Positions 1 through 8,740 of a stretch of DNA of 19,072 nucleotides are shown in pieces. The DNA is taken from NCBI GenBank assembly GCA_041749815.1, contig JBGTAR010000245.1, positions 1 through 19,072 on the forward strand. Reading direction: 5' to 3'. Position numbers and translations under genes: made by a program. The notes under the pieces were generated by a model. The model searched no databases. It was not told where the DNA came from and worked only from the letters and a program-made list of their open reading frames with translations. Within the stretch, counting starts at the first letter, position 1; every line of letters begins with the position of its first letter. This DNA comes from JAJTZA01 sp041749815 (GTDB lineage Bacteria; Verrucomicrobiota; Verrucomicrobiia; Chthoniobacterales; Terrimicrobiaceae).

Positions 1-89
1 GGCTGGGCAGGTGTCTGACCAGACAGCGAATGCGGAAGGATCAATGCAGCAATCGAAATTGCGAGAATGGCAGAGGGAACGAATCTCAT
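1..89 (-). CDS. N-terminus of an exported protein (partial)
   Basis: Only the first 29 codons are in the window; the gene continues beyond base 1. From the ATG at 89 the peptide begins MRFVPSAILAISIAALILPH and continues SLSGQTPAQ. This is a typical Sec signal peptide: one Arg near the start, a hydrophobic core of about 15 residues, and small residues (S-L-S-G) before a polar mature start. A purine-rich AGGA lies about 10 bases upstream and could be the ribosome binding site. The mature domain is outside the window, so no function can be given. It is divergent from the gene at 348, with 258 bp between them; that gap holds only short hairpins, such as a 6-bp inverted repeat at 311-328. Reality as a gene is likely but not certain, because so little is visible. 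Confidence 0.55.
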   Translation of the reverse strand, partial: MRFVPSAILAISIAALILPHSLSGQTPAQ

Positions 90-347
90 GAAACAGATTC
101 CTATAATTCAAAAACACGCGGGAGAAAAGAAATTATTCCCCAAACGTGATCGGGCGCGTTTAAAAGTGGTGGATGTCGCTCCTTCCGGGAGTCCTGGCTT
201 TCAGCCGGCAATCCCTCGTTGACCCACCCACATGAAATCGCACCGATCGCGAGTTGGTGCACGAATCTGTCCTTGCGCCTGGGGATTTTTGGTCAATGGT
301 GGTGGTGAGTAATCGGTCATCGCCGATTTACCAACCTCCAAGGCCCA

Positions 348-917
348 ATGAAAACCATCCCGCTCCTCTCAACAATCGTTCTCTCTCTATTGCTGGTCAC
401 GCCTTCACAGGCTCTCACCATTCAGGGCGTGGACGTGGCCCCCCAAGTGGTGGTCTCCGGCAAAACGCTGCCTTTAAATGGAGCTGGCCTGCGCACAGTC
501 ACCCTGGCATTTATTCCGATCAAGGCCTACGTCGCCACTTTTTACGCCCCCCAACCCCTGCGATCCCATGAAGCGGTGCTTGCTTCTCCGGGACCACTCC
601 AATTCAACTTCACCTTTCTCCAGGGGGTCTCACAAAATCAGGTGACCGATGCCTGGAAGGCCCAGTTCAAAGAAAGCGCATCCTTCACCTACCCGGAGCT
701 TGCAAACGATCAGGCAACCTTCATCGGCTTTTTTGGCCCGCTCAAAAAAGGAGGCGTTGAAACCGTCGAGATCGTGGGCAATGAAACCCGTGCCTATGAT
801 AACGGAACGCTCCGCGGCACGATCCAAGGGAAACCTTTTCAAAAAGCATTTCTAAGCCTTTGGTTCGGATCCAGCCCGGTCCAGGACTCCTTAAAATCCG
901 ATCTCTTGGGCAACTAG
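348..917 (+). CDS. Periplasmic chalcone isomerase-like protein
   Basis: A 189-residue protein with an N-terminal Sec signal peptide (about residues 1-22, cleavage after SQA) followed by one compact domain. The order of elements fits the bacterial chalcone isomerase-like family (Pfam Chalcone_3): a beta hairpin with V-S-G-K-T-L-P-L-N-G-A-G-L-R, then IKAYVATFYAP, an L-Q-F-N-F-T-F strand, a helix with V-T-D-A-W-K-A-Q-F, the loop G-V-E-T-V-E-I-V, then F-Q-K-A-F-L-S-L-W-F-G at the end. 'I-K-A-Y-V-A-T-F-Y' near the start and 'F-L-S-L-W-F-G' near the C-terminus are the best family markers. Bacterial members are exported, usually lack the plant catalytic residues, and have no settled reaction, so enzyme activity should not be assumed. 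A weak AAGG lies just before the start. The 3' end is 13 bp from the convergent symporter gene. Confidence 0.8.
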   Translation: MKTIPLLSTIVLSLLLVTPSQALTIQGVDVAPQVVVSGKTLPLNGAGLRTVTLAFIPIKAYVATFYAPQPLRSHEAVLASPGPLQFNFTFLQGVSQNQVTDAWKAQFKESASFTYPELANDQATFIGFFGPLKKGGVETVEIVGNETRAYDNGTLRGTIQGKPFQKAFLSLWFGSSPVQDSLKSDLLGN

Positions 918-930
918 TTTCGCTCCGATA

Positions 931-2286
931 TCAGGGATTTTCTTTGAAGTAACGTTTGGTCTCCGAGGCGATGACGCCGCTGAGCATTAGCAAAGCCACA
1001 AGGTTGGGGATCGCCATCAGACCATTCATCATATCGGAGAAATTCCAAATCGCGTCACTCTTCCAGACGCAGCCCACAAAAACGGCAACCACCCAGACGA
1101 TGCGGTAATAAAAAACCGACTTGATACCAACGAGGTATTCGATGGCCTTTTCGCCGTAATACGCCCAGCCAAGGATCGTCGAAAACACAAACGTCAGAAG
1201 GCCGAGGATAAGAATCACATCCCCGAACGCTCCCAAATGATGGAAGGCCTTGTCGCAGAGACTGGCCTTGGTTTCCCCTTCGCCCTGCCAGTCCCCGGAA
1301 CCGACAATCACCAAGCCCGTGAGCGCACAAACCACAACCGTGTCCCAGAACGTGCCCGTGCTCGAAACCAGAGCCTGACGCACCGGATCCTTGGTCCTGG
1401 CGGCAGCCGCCACAATCGGTGCGCTCCCCATCCCAGATTCATTGGAGAACAAGCCCCGGGCAATTCCATAACGCATCGCCTCTGCAATCCCTGCTCCAAC
1501 AAAACCACCCACCGCCGCATGACCGGTGAAGGCCGATCTCACAATCAGTGAAATGGTTGGCAAAATCTGGTCCCAACTGAAAGCGAGAATAATCAGGCAG
1601 CCGAGAACATAGAAAAATGCCATAAAGGGCACAAGGAATGTGCAAAATCGGGCAATGGATCGGATGCCGCCAAGGATCACGGCCCCCGTCAAAATCGCAA
1701 GAATCAGGCCAATGCTGAACTTGATGGCTCCGTCAGCCATCTCAAAGGGAAGAAGATCTTTCTTCGCAACCACCATGTCCGCAATGGCATTGGATTGCGC
1801 CATGTTCCCAATTCCAAACGCGGCAATCGCTGTAAAAACTGCAAACAAAACCCCCGCCCACTTCGCATTAAGGGCCCGCTCAAGCACATACATCGGACCA
1901 CCGGACATCTGCCCCCTGGAATTGGTAACCCGGTATTTGACAGAGAGAAGAGCCTCGGAATACTTGGTCGCAATACCAAAAACCCCGGTCAACCACATCC
2001 AAAGCACCGCTCCAGGTCCACCAATCAGAACAGCCCCGGCCACACCAAAGATGTTGCCGGTTCCAATGGTCGCCGCAAGTGCTGTCACCAAAGCTCCAAA
2101 CTGACTGATATCACCAGGAGCACCCACGTCTTTGGTGACAGAGAGCTTGATGGCCCGGCCAAGGAATCTCTGAATAAAACCCGTGCGCCATGTCAGAAAA
2201 AGGTGTGTTCCAAAGAGCAGAGCCACCAGCCAGGGCCCCCACACAAACCCCGCACCAGCCTCGATCCACGCGTTTAGTTTTTCCAT
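931..2286 (-). CDS. Sodium:alanine/glycine symporter, AGCS family
   Basis: A 451-residue inner-membrane transporter expected to import alanine, glycine or a related small amino acid with Na+. Diagnostic blocks are F-L-T-W-R-T-G-F-I-Q-R-F near the N-terminus, then D-I-S-Q-F-G-A-L-V-T-A-L-A-A-T-I-G-T-G-N-I, the AGCS signature region, followed by G-V-A-G-A and G-P-G-A-V-L-W-M-W. A second conserved block (G-L-F-S-N-E-S-G-M-G-S-A-P-I-V-A-A-A) lies in the middle. About ten or eleven hydrophobic helices are evident, and the length is normal for the family. I chose the ATG at 2286 (M-E-K-L-N-A-W-I-E-A-G) because AGCS proteins start with a short amphipathic helix; an upstream GTG at 2328 would add 14 atypical residues. 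Substrate cannot be told from sequence. It is divergent from the TetR gene at 2434; there is no evidence that the repressor controls it, though their promoters share 147 bp. Confidence 0.93.
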   Translation of the reverse strand: MEKLNAWIEAGAGFVWGPWLVALLFGTHLFLTWRTGFIQRFLGRAIKLSVTKDVGAPGDISQFGALVTALAATIGTGNIFGVAGAVLIGGPGAVLWMWLTGVFGIATKYSEALLSVKYRVTNSRGQMSGGPMYVLERALNAKWAGVLFAVFTAIAAFGIGNMAQSNAIADMVVAKKDLLPFEMADGAIKFSIGLILAILTGAVILGGIRSIARFCTFLVPFMAFFYVLGCLIILAFSWDQILPTISLIVRSAFTGHAAVGGFVGAGIAEAMRYGIARGLFSNESGMGSAPIVAAAARTKDPVRQALVSSTGTFWDTVVVCALTGLVIVGSGDWQGEGETKASLCDKAFHHLGAFGDVILILGLLTFVFSTILGWAYYGEKAIEYLVGIKSVFYYRIVWVVAVFVGCVWKSDAIWNFSDMMNGLMAIPNLVALLMLSGVIASETKRYFKENP

Positions 2287-2400
2287 GGAAACGGAGTAGA
2301 TTCTGTTTGCGACCAGTTGGCAAGTCACATGTCTGGGGACGATAATCCCACACTCCAGCCACTCGGCACAGGACGCTCAAACTGATGTTTAAATAATCTT

Positions 2401-2427
2401 TTGAAATGGCCATTTGAAGTGTATGAT
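2401..2427 (+). promoter_or_regulatory. Candidate promoter with embedded operator for the tetR-efflux operon
   Basis: A near-perfect palindrome, TTGAAATGGCCATTTGAA at 2401-2418, has a 12-bp perfect core (AAATGGCCATTT) and one mismatched pair. Its left end doubles as a -35-like TTGAAA; a -10-like TATGAT follows at 2422-2427 after 15 bp, slightly short. A repressor sitting on the palindrome would cover this promoter, which suits an autoregulated TetR gene immediately downstream. The ATG at 2434 is only 7 bp beyond the -10 and has no Shine-Dalgarno, so if this promoter is real the message would be almost leaderless. Palindrome seen; promoter and operator roles inferred. Confidence 0.4.
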
Positions 2428-2433
2428 TCGTTT

Positions 2434-3084
2434 ATGAAAGCGCGAAAGGACGGGAAGGAAACACGTGAGCGCATTCTTGCGTCAGCGTGTTCGGTCTTTG
2501 CGGAGAAGGGGTTCCGGGATGCAACGGTGGTGGAGATTTGCAAGCTCGCCGGGGCGAACGTGGCGGCAGTGAATTATCATTTCCGTGACAAGAGTTCGCT
2601 CTATCTGGCGGTGTGGCAGCACAGTGCGGCAGAGGAATCGCGGTTGTATCCAGTGGACGGCGGCGTTCCCCGGGAGGCAACACCCGAGCGTCGTCTGGCT
2701 GGGATTGTGGGGTCTTTGGTGAGGCGGTTGGGAGATCAGGGGACTCTTGGTTATTTCCAGAAGCTCAAAATCATGGAGATGGCGATGCCGACAGGAATTA
2801 TCTGGGAGGTGGTGCGTGAGTATCGGGAACCGTTCAGGGACAACCTGAAGCGCGTGATCCGGGAAATGCTGGGGTCCGGTGCGGCGGATGCGGACGTCGA
2901 GCGCTGCGAGCGGGGAGTCGTCGGTCAATGCATGGTGGTGAAGGAGGCCCTGCGGGAGCCGTTCTCCACCCGGACGCCGGATCGCATGTCGGCGAGGGAC
3001 TTCGAGGAATGGACCGCGCACATCGTGCGATTTTCCATCGCGGGCATCCGCGCCATTCGTAACCACGTCAAAAACCGCCGCTGA
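2434..3084 (+). CDS. TetR/AcrR-family repressor of the efflux operon
   Basis: A 216-residue one-component regulator. The N-terminal TetR DNA-binding domain (about residues 6-60) is clear: T-R-E-R-I-L-A-S-A-C-S-V-F-A-E-K-G-F, then the helix-turn-helix T-V-V-E-I-C-K-L-A-G-A-N-V-A-A-V-N-Y-H-F with the closing F-R-D-K-S-S-L-Y. The C-terminal ligand domain resembles the CecR/YbiH type (DUF1956), judging from E-A-T-P-E-R-R-L, the L-K-I-M-E-M-A-M-P-T segment and the V-V-G-Q-C-M-V-V motif; this subtype call is tentative. The start at 2434 is preferred over an upstream ORF start at 2401 because TetR proteins begin close to the first helix. It ends 11 bp before the adaptor gene, so it almost certainly forms the first gene of the efflux operon and represses it until a ligand, often a pump substrate, binds. 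Confidence 0.9.
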   Translation: MKARKDGKETRERILASACSVFAEKGFRDATVVEICKLAGANVAAVNYHFRDKSSLYLAVWQHSAAEESRLYPVDGGVPREATPERRLAGIVGSLVRRLGDQGTLGYFQKLKIMEMAMPTGIIWEVVREYREPFRDNLKRVIREMLGSGAADADVERCERGVVGQCMVVKEALREPFSTRTPDRMSARDFEEWTAHIVRFSIAGIRAIRNHVKNRR

Positions 3085-3095
3085 ATCCGAGCCCT

Positions 3096-4217
3096 ATGAA
3101 TTCCCGTCAATTACTGATCCCGATCACCCTGTCAGCCCTCTTACTTGTCACCGGATGCGGGCCAAGTTCCAAGACTCCGCCTCCGCGGCCCAAACGTCCG
3201 GTGATCGCAGCCAAGGCAACCTCCGCCGATGTTCCTGTCTATCTCGACGAGATCGGAAAATGCGCGGCCTACGAATACGTCACCATCCAACCCCAGATCT
3301 CCGGCCCGATTGTCGGGATTCATTTTACCGATGGTTCGGACGTCAAAAAGGGCGACCTTCTGTACTCGATTGACTCCCGGCCGTTTGAAGCCGAGTTGGC
3401 CAGGTCAAAAGCCATTCTTGAGGCCGATCAGGCCAAGGCGACGTTTGAGGCATCTCAGCTGACCCGCAGCGAGGAACTCCGTGAGAAGCAGGTCTCCGCA
3501 GCACAGGAACTTGACAACGCCAAAAGTGCGGCGACCGCATCACAGGCGAACGTCCAGGCCGACGAGGCCCTCGTTCAGGCCGCACAGATCAATCTGGACT
3601 ACTGTGCGATCAGATCTCCAATCGACGGGCGAGCCGGCAGCCACCTCGTTGACATCGGGAATATCGTCACCGCCAACGTCACGCCGCTCGTCGTCATTCA
3701 GCGACAGGATCCGATTTACGCCGAGTTCACAATTCCCGAGGGCGAGCTTCCGCGGGTGCGCGAATACATCAAGGCCGGAACAGTCGCGGTGCGAGCCTCA
3801 TTCCCCGACGACCCAACGAAGAACCGCATGGGAAAATTCGACTTCATTGACAGCGGGGTGCAGGCCGAGACGGGCACGGTCAAAATGCGGGCCATCTTCG
3901 AGAATGCCGATCGGCTCTTCTGGCCGGGTCAGTTTGTTAACGTCCGGATTCTCCTCGACACGCTCAAAAATGCCGTAGTTGTCCCGGCGGAGGCGGTGCA
4001 GAACGGTGGAAAAGGCCCCTTTGTTTTTGTGATCAAGGCCGACGAGACCGTGGAAATCCGCCCAGTCAAGCCGGGGCAAAATCAGGGCGACCGTGCCACG
4101 ATCCTTGAGGGACTCCAGGAAGGTGAGGCCGTTGTGGTTACGGGTCAGCTGGCCCTCGCTCCCGGGGCAGCCATCACCGTGTCCGAGTGGCTGACCGGGG
4201 ATACAGCAACCCCATGA
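3096..4217 (+). CDS. RND efflux membrane-fusion (adaptor) lipoprotein
   Basis: A 373-residue periplasmic adaptor of the AcrA/MexA type, linking the inner-membrane RND pump to an outer-membrane channel. The N-terminus is a lipoprotein signal peptide with lipobox V-T-G-C (Cys21), followed by a Pro-rich linker. The beta-barrel and lipoyl half-motifs follow: V-T-I-Q-P-Q-I-S-G-P-I-V-G-I with D-G-S-D-V-K-K-G-D-L-L-Y near residues 67-90, a helical hairpin rich in Ala and Glu (about 95-165), then N-L-D-Y-C-A-I-R-S-P-I-D-G-R-A-G, the second lipoyl half. C-terminal membrane-proximal elements include V-V-V-P-A-E-A-V-Q and G-L-Q-E-G-E-A-V-V-V-T-G-Q. No Shine-Dalgarno is seen before the ATG. The TGA overlaps the ATG of the pump gene (ATGA at 4214-4217), indicating translational coupling. 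Confidence 0.95.
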   Translation: MNSRQLLIPITLSALLLVTGCGPSSKTPPPRPKRPVIAAKATSADVPVYLDEIGKCAAYEYVTIQPQISGPIVGIHFTDGSDVKKGDLLYSIDSRPFEAELARSKAILEADQAKATFEASQLTRSEELREKQVSAAQELDNAKSAATASQANVQADEALVQAAQINLDYCAIRSPIDGRAGSHLVDIGNIVTANVTPLVVIQRQDPIYAEFTIPEGELPRVREYIKAGTVAVRASFPDDPTKNRMGKFDFIDSGVQAETGTVKMRAIFENADRLFWPGQFVNVRILLDTLKNAVVVPAEAVQNGGKGPFVFVIKADETVEIRPVKPGQNQGDRATILEGLQEGEAVVVTGQLALAPGAAITVSEWLTGDTATP

Positions 4218-7200
4218 GCCTGTCCGAACCATTCATCAGGCGGCCGGTTATGACGGTTCTCCTGACCGTCACAATCGCCCTGTTCGGTGTGATTGCCTAC
4301 GAGAAGTTGCCGGTTAACGATCTGCCGGTCGTGGATTTTCCGGTGATCAACGTGAGTGTGAGTTACCCGGGGGCCTCACCGACGACGATGGCCAGCAATG
4401 TGGCCACGCCGCTGGAGAAGCAATTTCTTCAGATTCCCGGCCTCGAGCTGATCACGTCATCGAGCACGCAGGGGAACGCTTCATTCACTCTTCAGTTCGT
4501 TTTGAGCAAGAGTGTGGACATCGCGGCGACCGACGTGCAGGCCGCCATCAACCAGGCCTCGGGCAGCCTTCCGCTGGATCTCCCCTCCCCCCCCACCTTC
4601 ACCAAGTTCAACCCGAACGATCAGCCGATCATCTACATCGCGCTGACAAGTGAATCGCTCTCCAATGGTCCACTCTATAATTACGCTACGACCGCCATTG
4701 CCCAACGGATCAGCATTGTTCCGGGGGTGTCAAAGGTCGATATCTTCGGCTCAAAATCGGCCATCCGGATCAAGTTTGATCCCTCGAAACTGGCTGCCCG
4801 CAATCTCACCGTGGACGAACTCATTGTGGCGATCAAGGCGGGCACCAGTTACCAGGGGGCCGGCCAGTTCGATGGCGACACCCGCACCCTCCTGCTTCAG
4901 CCGAATGGCCAACTCGAAACAGCGGCGGAATACGAAAACCTGATCGTGGCACGCCGCGATGGGGCATCGATTTACGTGCGGGACGTGGCGGAGGTGGTGG
5001 AATCCGTGCAGGATGAACGCCAGGAGCGGCATATTTGGTTCCGCGGCCATTCGGTGCCTCCGGCAAATGTCGTGCTCGCCGTCTCGCGACAAGCCGGAGC
5101 AAATGTCGTGGAAACTGCGAATGCCGTCCGTGCCCTCTTGCCCGAATTCCGAAGGGAACTCCCGGCATCGATCAGTCTGATTCCAGTCTATGACCGCTCG
5201 ATCACGATCCAGAATTCCGTCAATGACGTGAAGGAGACCCTTCTCATCGCCTTCGCGCTGGTCGTGATGGTCATTTTTCTTTTTCTTGGACGGGCGACCG
5301 ACACGCTGATTCCAGCAATCGCGTTGCCGATGTCGATCTGCATGACGTTTCTGGGCATGTGGGCGCTCGGCTACAGCATCGACAATCTGTCGCTCCTCGC
5401 AATCACGCTCTCGATTGGCTTCCTCGTCGATGATGCCATCGTATTTTTAGAGAATGCCGTGCGGCGCATGGAAGCCGGGGAAACTGCAATGGAAGCGTCC
5501 ATAAACGGGGCAAAAGAAATCAGCTTCACGATTCTTTCGATGACCCTGTCCCTCGCCGCCGTCTTCATTCCGCTGGCCTTCATGCCTGGCCTTCTTGGCC
5601 GGCAACTGCAGGAATTTGCGGTGACGATTATCATTGCGATTCTCGCTTCAGGTGTCGTGTCGCTGTCGCTCACGCCCCTGATGTGCTCGCGCCTTCTGGG
5701 AAAACGCGTCAGCGGCGGGGAGACGAGGATGGAAAAGCTCTCTGGCGCGGTACTCGGGCGTGTGGTTTCAGCCTATGGCGCTTCGTTGGGATTTTTTCTC
5801 CGTCACAAGTGGATCTCCCTCATCATATGGGTTGCCAGCTTTATCGGTACGATTGTCTGCTTTATCGTGATTCCGAAATCCCTCCTTCCGACCGGGGACA
5901 GCGGGTTCATTCGCGGCATTTTTCAGGCTCAGGAGGGCACTTCGCCCGAGCGGATGCATGAGTACCAGGCGAAGGTGGACGAAATCCTGAAAGACGATGA
6001 GGCGGTTGATGTGGCGATCACGGTTGCCGGCCTCAGTGGCCGACTGTCTTCATCCCAGGCCTTCACCCTCGCCTTCCTCAAACCCCTCAACGAGCGCCCG
6101 CCCATTGAGGTCGTTGCAGGCCGTCTCATGCAAAGAATCGGAACAATCCCGGGGATCATGGCATTCCTGCAAGCCAATCCGGTTCTTCAGATCAGCACGG
6201 GCGCGACCTCGACGACCCAAGGGAAATTCGCCTACGCCATCAGCGGCATCAACGGGGAAGAGGTAAACCGCGTCGCCAGTGATTTAATTGACAAACTCCG
6301 TCAATACCCCGGATTTTTATTCGTCAATTCCGACCTCAAATTGAACACCCCCAGCCTTGAGATCAACATCCTGCGGGACCAGGCCTCGACATATGGCGTC
6401 GACGCGCAATCGATCCTCACTTCACTCCGCAATGCCTACTCGCAGAATTACGCCTACCTGATCAAAAAATCCGAAGATCAATACCAGGTGATCGTGGAAG
6501 CTGCGGATGCCATCCGTGAAGCCCCGCCCGACCTTGCGAAGCTCTACGTCCGCTCATCTAACGGGCAACTCGTCCCACTCTCTGCCGTCGCCCGCTGGAA
6601 CACGCTCATCGGCCCGCAGTCGGTTAACCACATCAACCAATTCCCATCGGTCACGATTTTTTTCAATCTGGTACCGGGTGCCTCGATCGGCGATGCGACC
6701 AGATTTGTTGAAGCCACAGCGGCAGCCACCTTGCCGGGCAACATTCGTGGAGAACTTCAGGGCGAGGCCAAGGTCTTTCAGGAAACCATTGCGGGGCTTT
6801 CCATTCTGATGATCTTTGCCGTCTTCTCGATGTATGTGATCCTTGGGATCCTCTACGAAAGTTACGTGCACCCGATCACCGTCCTGACCGCACTTCCAGT
6901 GGCCACAGTCGGCGGCCTGGCCACCCTCCTTCTCTTCGGCCAGGAGGCCTCACTCTACGCCTACATCGGCATGTTTCTGCTGATCGGCATCGTCAAAAAG
7001 AACGGGATCATGATGATCGATTTCGCCCTCCAGCGGATGGCTGAGGGAATGGAGCGCGTGCCAGCGGTTCATGAGGCCTGCATCGAAAGGTTCCGGCCGA
7101 TTATGATGACCACACTTGCGGCTCTCATGGGGGCCATTCCCCTGGCCATGGGCCACGGGGCGGACGGTCGCTCACGTCAACCGCTCGGCCTGATTATCGT

Positions 7201-7420
7201 CGGCGGACTCATTTTTTCGCAACTCATCACCCTCTACGTCACCCCCGCACTTTTCCTCTACCTCGAAGCCTTCCAGGAAAACGTCCTCGACCGGAACTCC
7301 TTCTTCCGCAGCCATCGCACAAGCCACGTCGCCCTCCACGGCTCCGATTCCGTGCCAGCGGAATCAAACGCTGACGCCAAACATCCGGCAACAGCCGAAT
7401 TGGTTGGTCCCCGAAACTGA
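4214..7420 (+). CDS. RND multidrug efflux pump, HAE1 family (MdtB/MdtC/AcrB-like)
   Basis: A 1068-residue inner-membrane proton/drug antiporter of normal family length. It opens M-S-L-S-E-P-F-I-R-R-P-V, the conserved cytoplasmic start followed by TM1, then P-V-V-D-F-P-V-I-N-V-S-V-S-Y-P-G-A-S-P. The proton relay is intact: adjacent aspartates D406-D407 in G-F-L-V-D-D-A-I-V (TM4) and K929 in V-K-K-N-G-I-M-M (TM10). Two large periplasmic loops and two sets of six helices are recognisable. The sequence around Q-A-A-I-N-Q-A-S-G-S-L-P-L-D-L-P looks closer to MdtB/MdtC than to AcrB; substrate is unpredictable. The ATG at 4214 overlaps the adaptor stop and is preferred to an in-frame GTG at 4187. No TolC-type channel gene follows, so the pump probably borrows one encoded elsewhere. 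Confidence 0.96.
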   Translation: MSLSEPFIRRPVMTVLLTVTIALFGVIAYEKLPVNDLPVVDFPVINVSVSYPGASPTTMASNVATPLEKQFLQIPGLELITSSSTQGNASFTLQFVLSKSVDIAATDVQAAINQASGSLPLDLPSPPTFTKFNPNDQPIIYIALTSESLSNGPLYNYATTAIAQRISIVPGVSKVDIFGSKSAIRIKFDPSKLAARNLTVDELIVAIKAGTSYQGAGQFDGDTRTLLLQPNGQLETAAEYENLIVARRDGASIYVRDVAEVVESVQDERQERHIWFRGHSVPPANVVLAVSRQAGANVVETANAVRALLPEFRRELPASISLIPVYDRSITIQNSVNDVKETLLIAFALVVMVIFLFLGRATDTLIPAIALPMSICMTFLGMWALGYSIDNLSLLAITLSIGFLVDDAIVFLENAVRRMEAGETAMEASINGAKEISFTILSMTLSLAAVFIPLAFMPGLLGRQLQEFAVTIIIAILASGVVSLSLTPLMCSRLLGKRVSGGETRMEKLSGAVLGRVVSAYGASLGFFLRHKWISLIIWVASFIGTIVCFIVIPKSLLPTGDSGFIRGIFQAQEGTSPERMHEYQAKVDEILKDDEAVDVAITVAGLSGRLSSSQAFTLAFLKPLNERPPIEVVAGRLMQRIGTIPGIMAFLQANPVLQISTGATSTTQGKFAYAISGINGEEVNRVASDLIDKLRQYPGFLFVNSDLKLNTPSLEINILRDQASTYGVDAQSILTSLRNAYSQNYAYLIKKSEDQYQVIVEAADAIREAPPDLAKLYVRSSNGQLVPLSAVARWNTLIGPQSVNHINQFPSVTIFFNLVPGASIGDATRFVEATAAATLPGNIRGELQGEAKVFQETIAGLSILMIFAVFSMYVILGILYESYVHPITVLTALPVATVGGLATLLLFGQEASLYAYIGMFLLIGIVKKNGIMMIDFALQRMAEGMERVPAVHEACIERFRPIMMTTLAALMGAIPLAMGHGADGRSRQPLGLIIVGGLIFSQLITLYVTPALFLYLEAFQENVLDRNSFFRSHRTSHVALHGSDSVPAESNADAKHPATAELVGPRN

Positions 7421-7501
7421 TCTGGCTGGTGCGAGGCGCCCTTAGCTTGTGAGTTCATGCACACAGCAGACAGATATAGCGAGTTGTGCTCCCCGACAGG
7501 T

Positions 7502-8032
7502 TCAGCCTTTCTGTTCAGTGACTTGAATGCTCGCCATGTCTTCCAACAGCAGTTTCATTCTTTCCTCAATTTCCGGGTTGAGGGTCGTCTCATCTGTCCA
7601 GTCCGAACTGACAACATAGACAAATCGCGGGACGATCACACTGCGGAAGTCGACCATCAAATGATTGGCGAGGCCCATGACCGACATGTAACTGTGGTGT
7701 CTCCCTGCCGAACAGATAAAGCCCACGACTTTTTTCGTGAAGGCCCGTCCCACCAGCTCGATCACGTTTTTTGCCGCTGCGTTGACATCGTAGCAATAAA
7801 TCGGTGAGGAAAAAATGATGTGGCTGCTGGCCGCCACTTTTTCCCTTAGCTCAACCACCTCGGGCAATTCCCAACTGTGATCTTTACCGGCAAATGGCAA
7901 ATTGAGGTCTCTTAAATCAATCAACTCGCAAGCAAACCCTCGCTCCGTCAAATCGTGGGCAAATTTTCGGGCCAGAAGCTGCGATTTGGAATCTTCACTC
8001 AGACTCGTCGCGATGATGGTGACATGTTTCAT
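7502..8032 (-). CDS. NAD(P)H-dependent FMN reductase family (flavodoxin fold)
   Basis: A 176-residue cytoplasmic flavoprotein. The first strand and phosphate loop are H-V-T-I-I-A-T-S-L-S-E-D-S-K-S-Q-L-L-A, where the T-S-L-S-E-D-S-K-S stretch is the FMN phosphate-binding loop of this family. The second hallmark, I-I-F-S-S-P-I-Y-C-Y-D-V-N-A-A-A-K-N-V-I-E, corresponds to the usual P-E-Y-N-x-S-x-P-x-x-L-K-N-x-I-D. A third flavin-contacting loop is likely at F-I-C-S-A-G-R-H-H-S-Y-M. Members reduce FMN, quinones or azo compounds with NAD(P)H; which one cannot be told here. The ATG at 8032 gives a normal start; the ORF extends another 66 codons upstream, but that part is low-complexity and overlaps the next gene. 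No clear ribosome binding site. Convergent with the RND pump gene. Confidence 0.85.
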   Translation of the reverse strand: MKHVTIIATSLSEDSKSQLLARKFAHDLTERGFACELIDLRDLNLPFAGKDHSWELPEVVELREKVAASSHIIFSSPIYCYDVNAAAKNVIELVGRAFTKKVVGFICSAGRHHSYMSVMGLANHLMVDFRSVIVPRFVYVVSSDWTDETTLNPEIEERMKLLLEDMASIQVTEQKG

Positions 8033-8165
8033 GTTGATATTTGTGGAAATGCTAGAATGGTGATGCGCAGGAGGCGGGCGAGCGAAAAGTGATTTCAACG
8101 GCATCCGATCCTTTCTCCGCCCGCAAAAGTGCCACAGGCGTCTTACCCGCGAGATGGCTTTGGTG

Positions 8166-8660
8166 TTACCATCTGAAGAACAGAAATAGCCCAGCGCCAA
8201 GAAGAGTTGCCGCCCCTGTGATAAAAGCAATCTTTGAAAGATCCTTCATCGCTTTGGAATATGAGTGTCTTCCAGTCTCAGCGACTTCTGATTCGAAAAC
8301 GCGTTTGGCTGCCGGGATCGAGTGGGCGACAAGATTGAGAATTATCAGCCCAAGAACCTTTCCGAAGAAGAAGGCAGGAAGGAAGACAGCAAGTGGCCAA
8401 AGTGATGACGTGTGAAGTAATCCACTGATCGTTGTGGAGGAAATTGCAGCCAGAATCAGAAAAACCCCATAGACGACCAGAATCGAAATGATCCATGAAA
8501 TCGGCATCATCGCGAACCTCAGTTTGCGCCCGATCGATGTGGATGGCTGTGACGCCTGGAGGACGGATCCACTCGGCCCAGTCGGTTTCCACTTGGATTT
8601 GACTTTTGAGACCCCAGCCGGCTTGTCGGGTTCAATGCGCCCAGCGTCTTCCGGCCTCAT
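8166..8660 (-). CDS. Small integral membrane protein, unknown function
   Basis: A 164-residue protein I do not recognise. The first 45 residues are polar and basic with several Pro and Ser (likely a cytoplasmic tail). Hydrophobic stretches follow at about residues 50-75 (I-S-W-I-I-S-I-L-V-V-Y-G-V-F), 83-115 (a long segment, perhaps two helices, with F-F-F-G-K-V-L-G-L-I-I-L-N-L) and 140-163 (A-A-T-L-L-G-A-G-L-F-L-F-F), separated by a charged stretch around residues 120-138. Three or four membrane helices are expected. The ATG at 8660 is chosen over a TTG one codon earlier; a start nearer the first helix is possible. It lies between the FMN reductase and SDR genes on the same strand, with gaps of 133 and 150 bp, so co-transcription is possible but not obvious. 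Confidence 0.65.
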   Translation of the reverse strand: MRPEDAGRIEPDKPAGVSKVKSKWKPTGPSGSVLQASQPSTSIGRKLRFAMMPISWIISILVVYGVFLILAAISSTTISGLLHTSSLWPLAVFLPAFFFGKVLGLIILNLVAHSIPAAKRVFESEVAETGRHSYSKAMKDLSKIAFITGAATLLGAGLFLFFRW

Positions 8661-8740
8661 CAATGTACTGAAAGGTTAAACATCTGATTTCTGGCTAATT
8701 GGTCGTGAAGACAGATTGCGCATATTTGGTTGCCCAATGT

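Noticed and set aside
2482..3066. 194-codon minus-strand ORF opposite the TetR gene
   Set aside because: It is a shadow of a clearly recognisable TetR coding region in a GC-rich frame.
8033..8230. 66-codon N-terminal extension of the FMN reductase
   Set aside because: The flavodoxin fold starts at the ATG at 8032; the extension is low in order, overlaps the neighbouring gene and lacks homology to the family.
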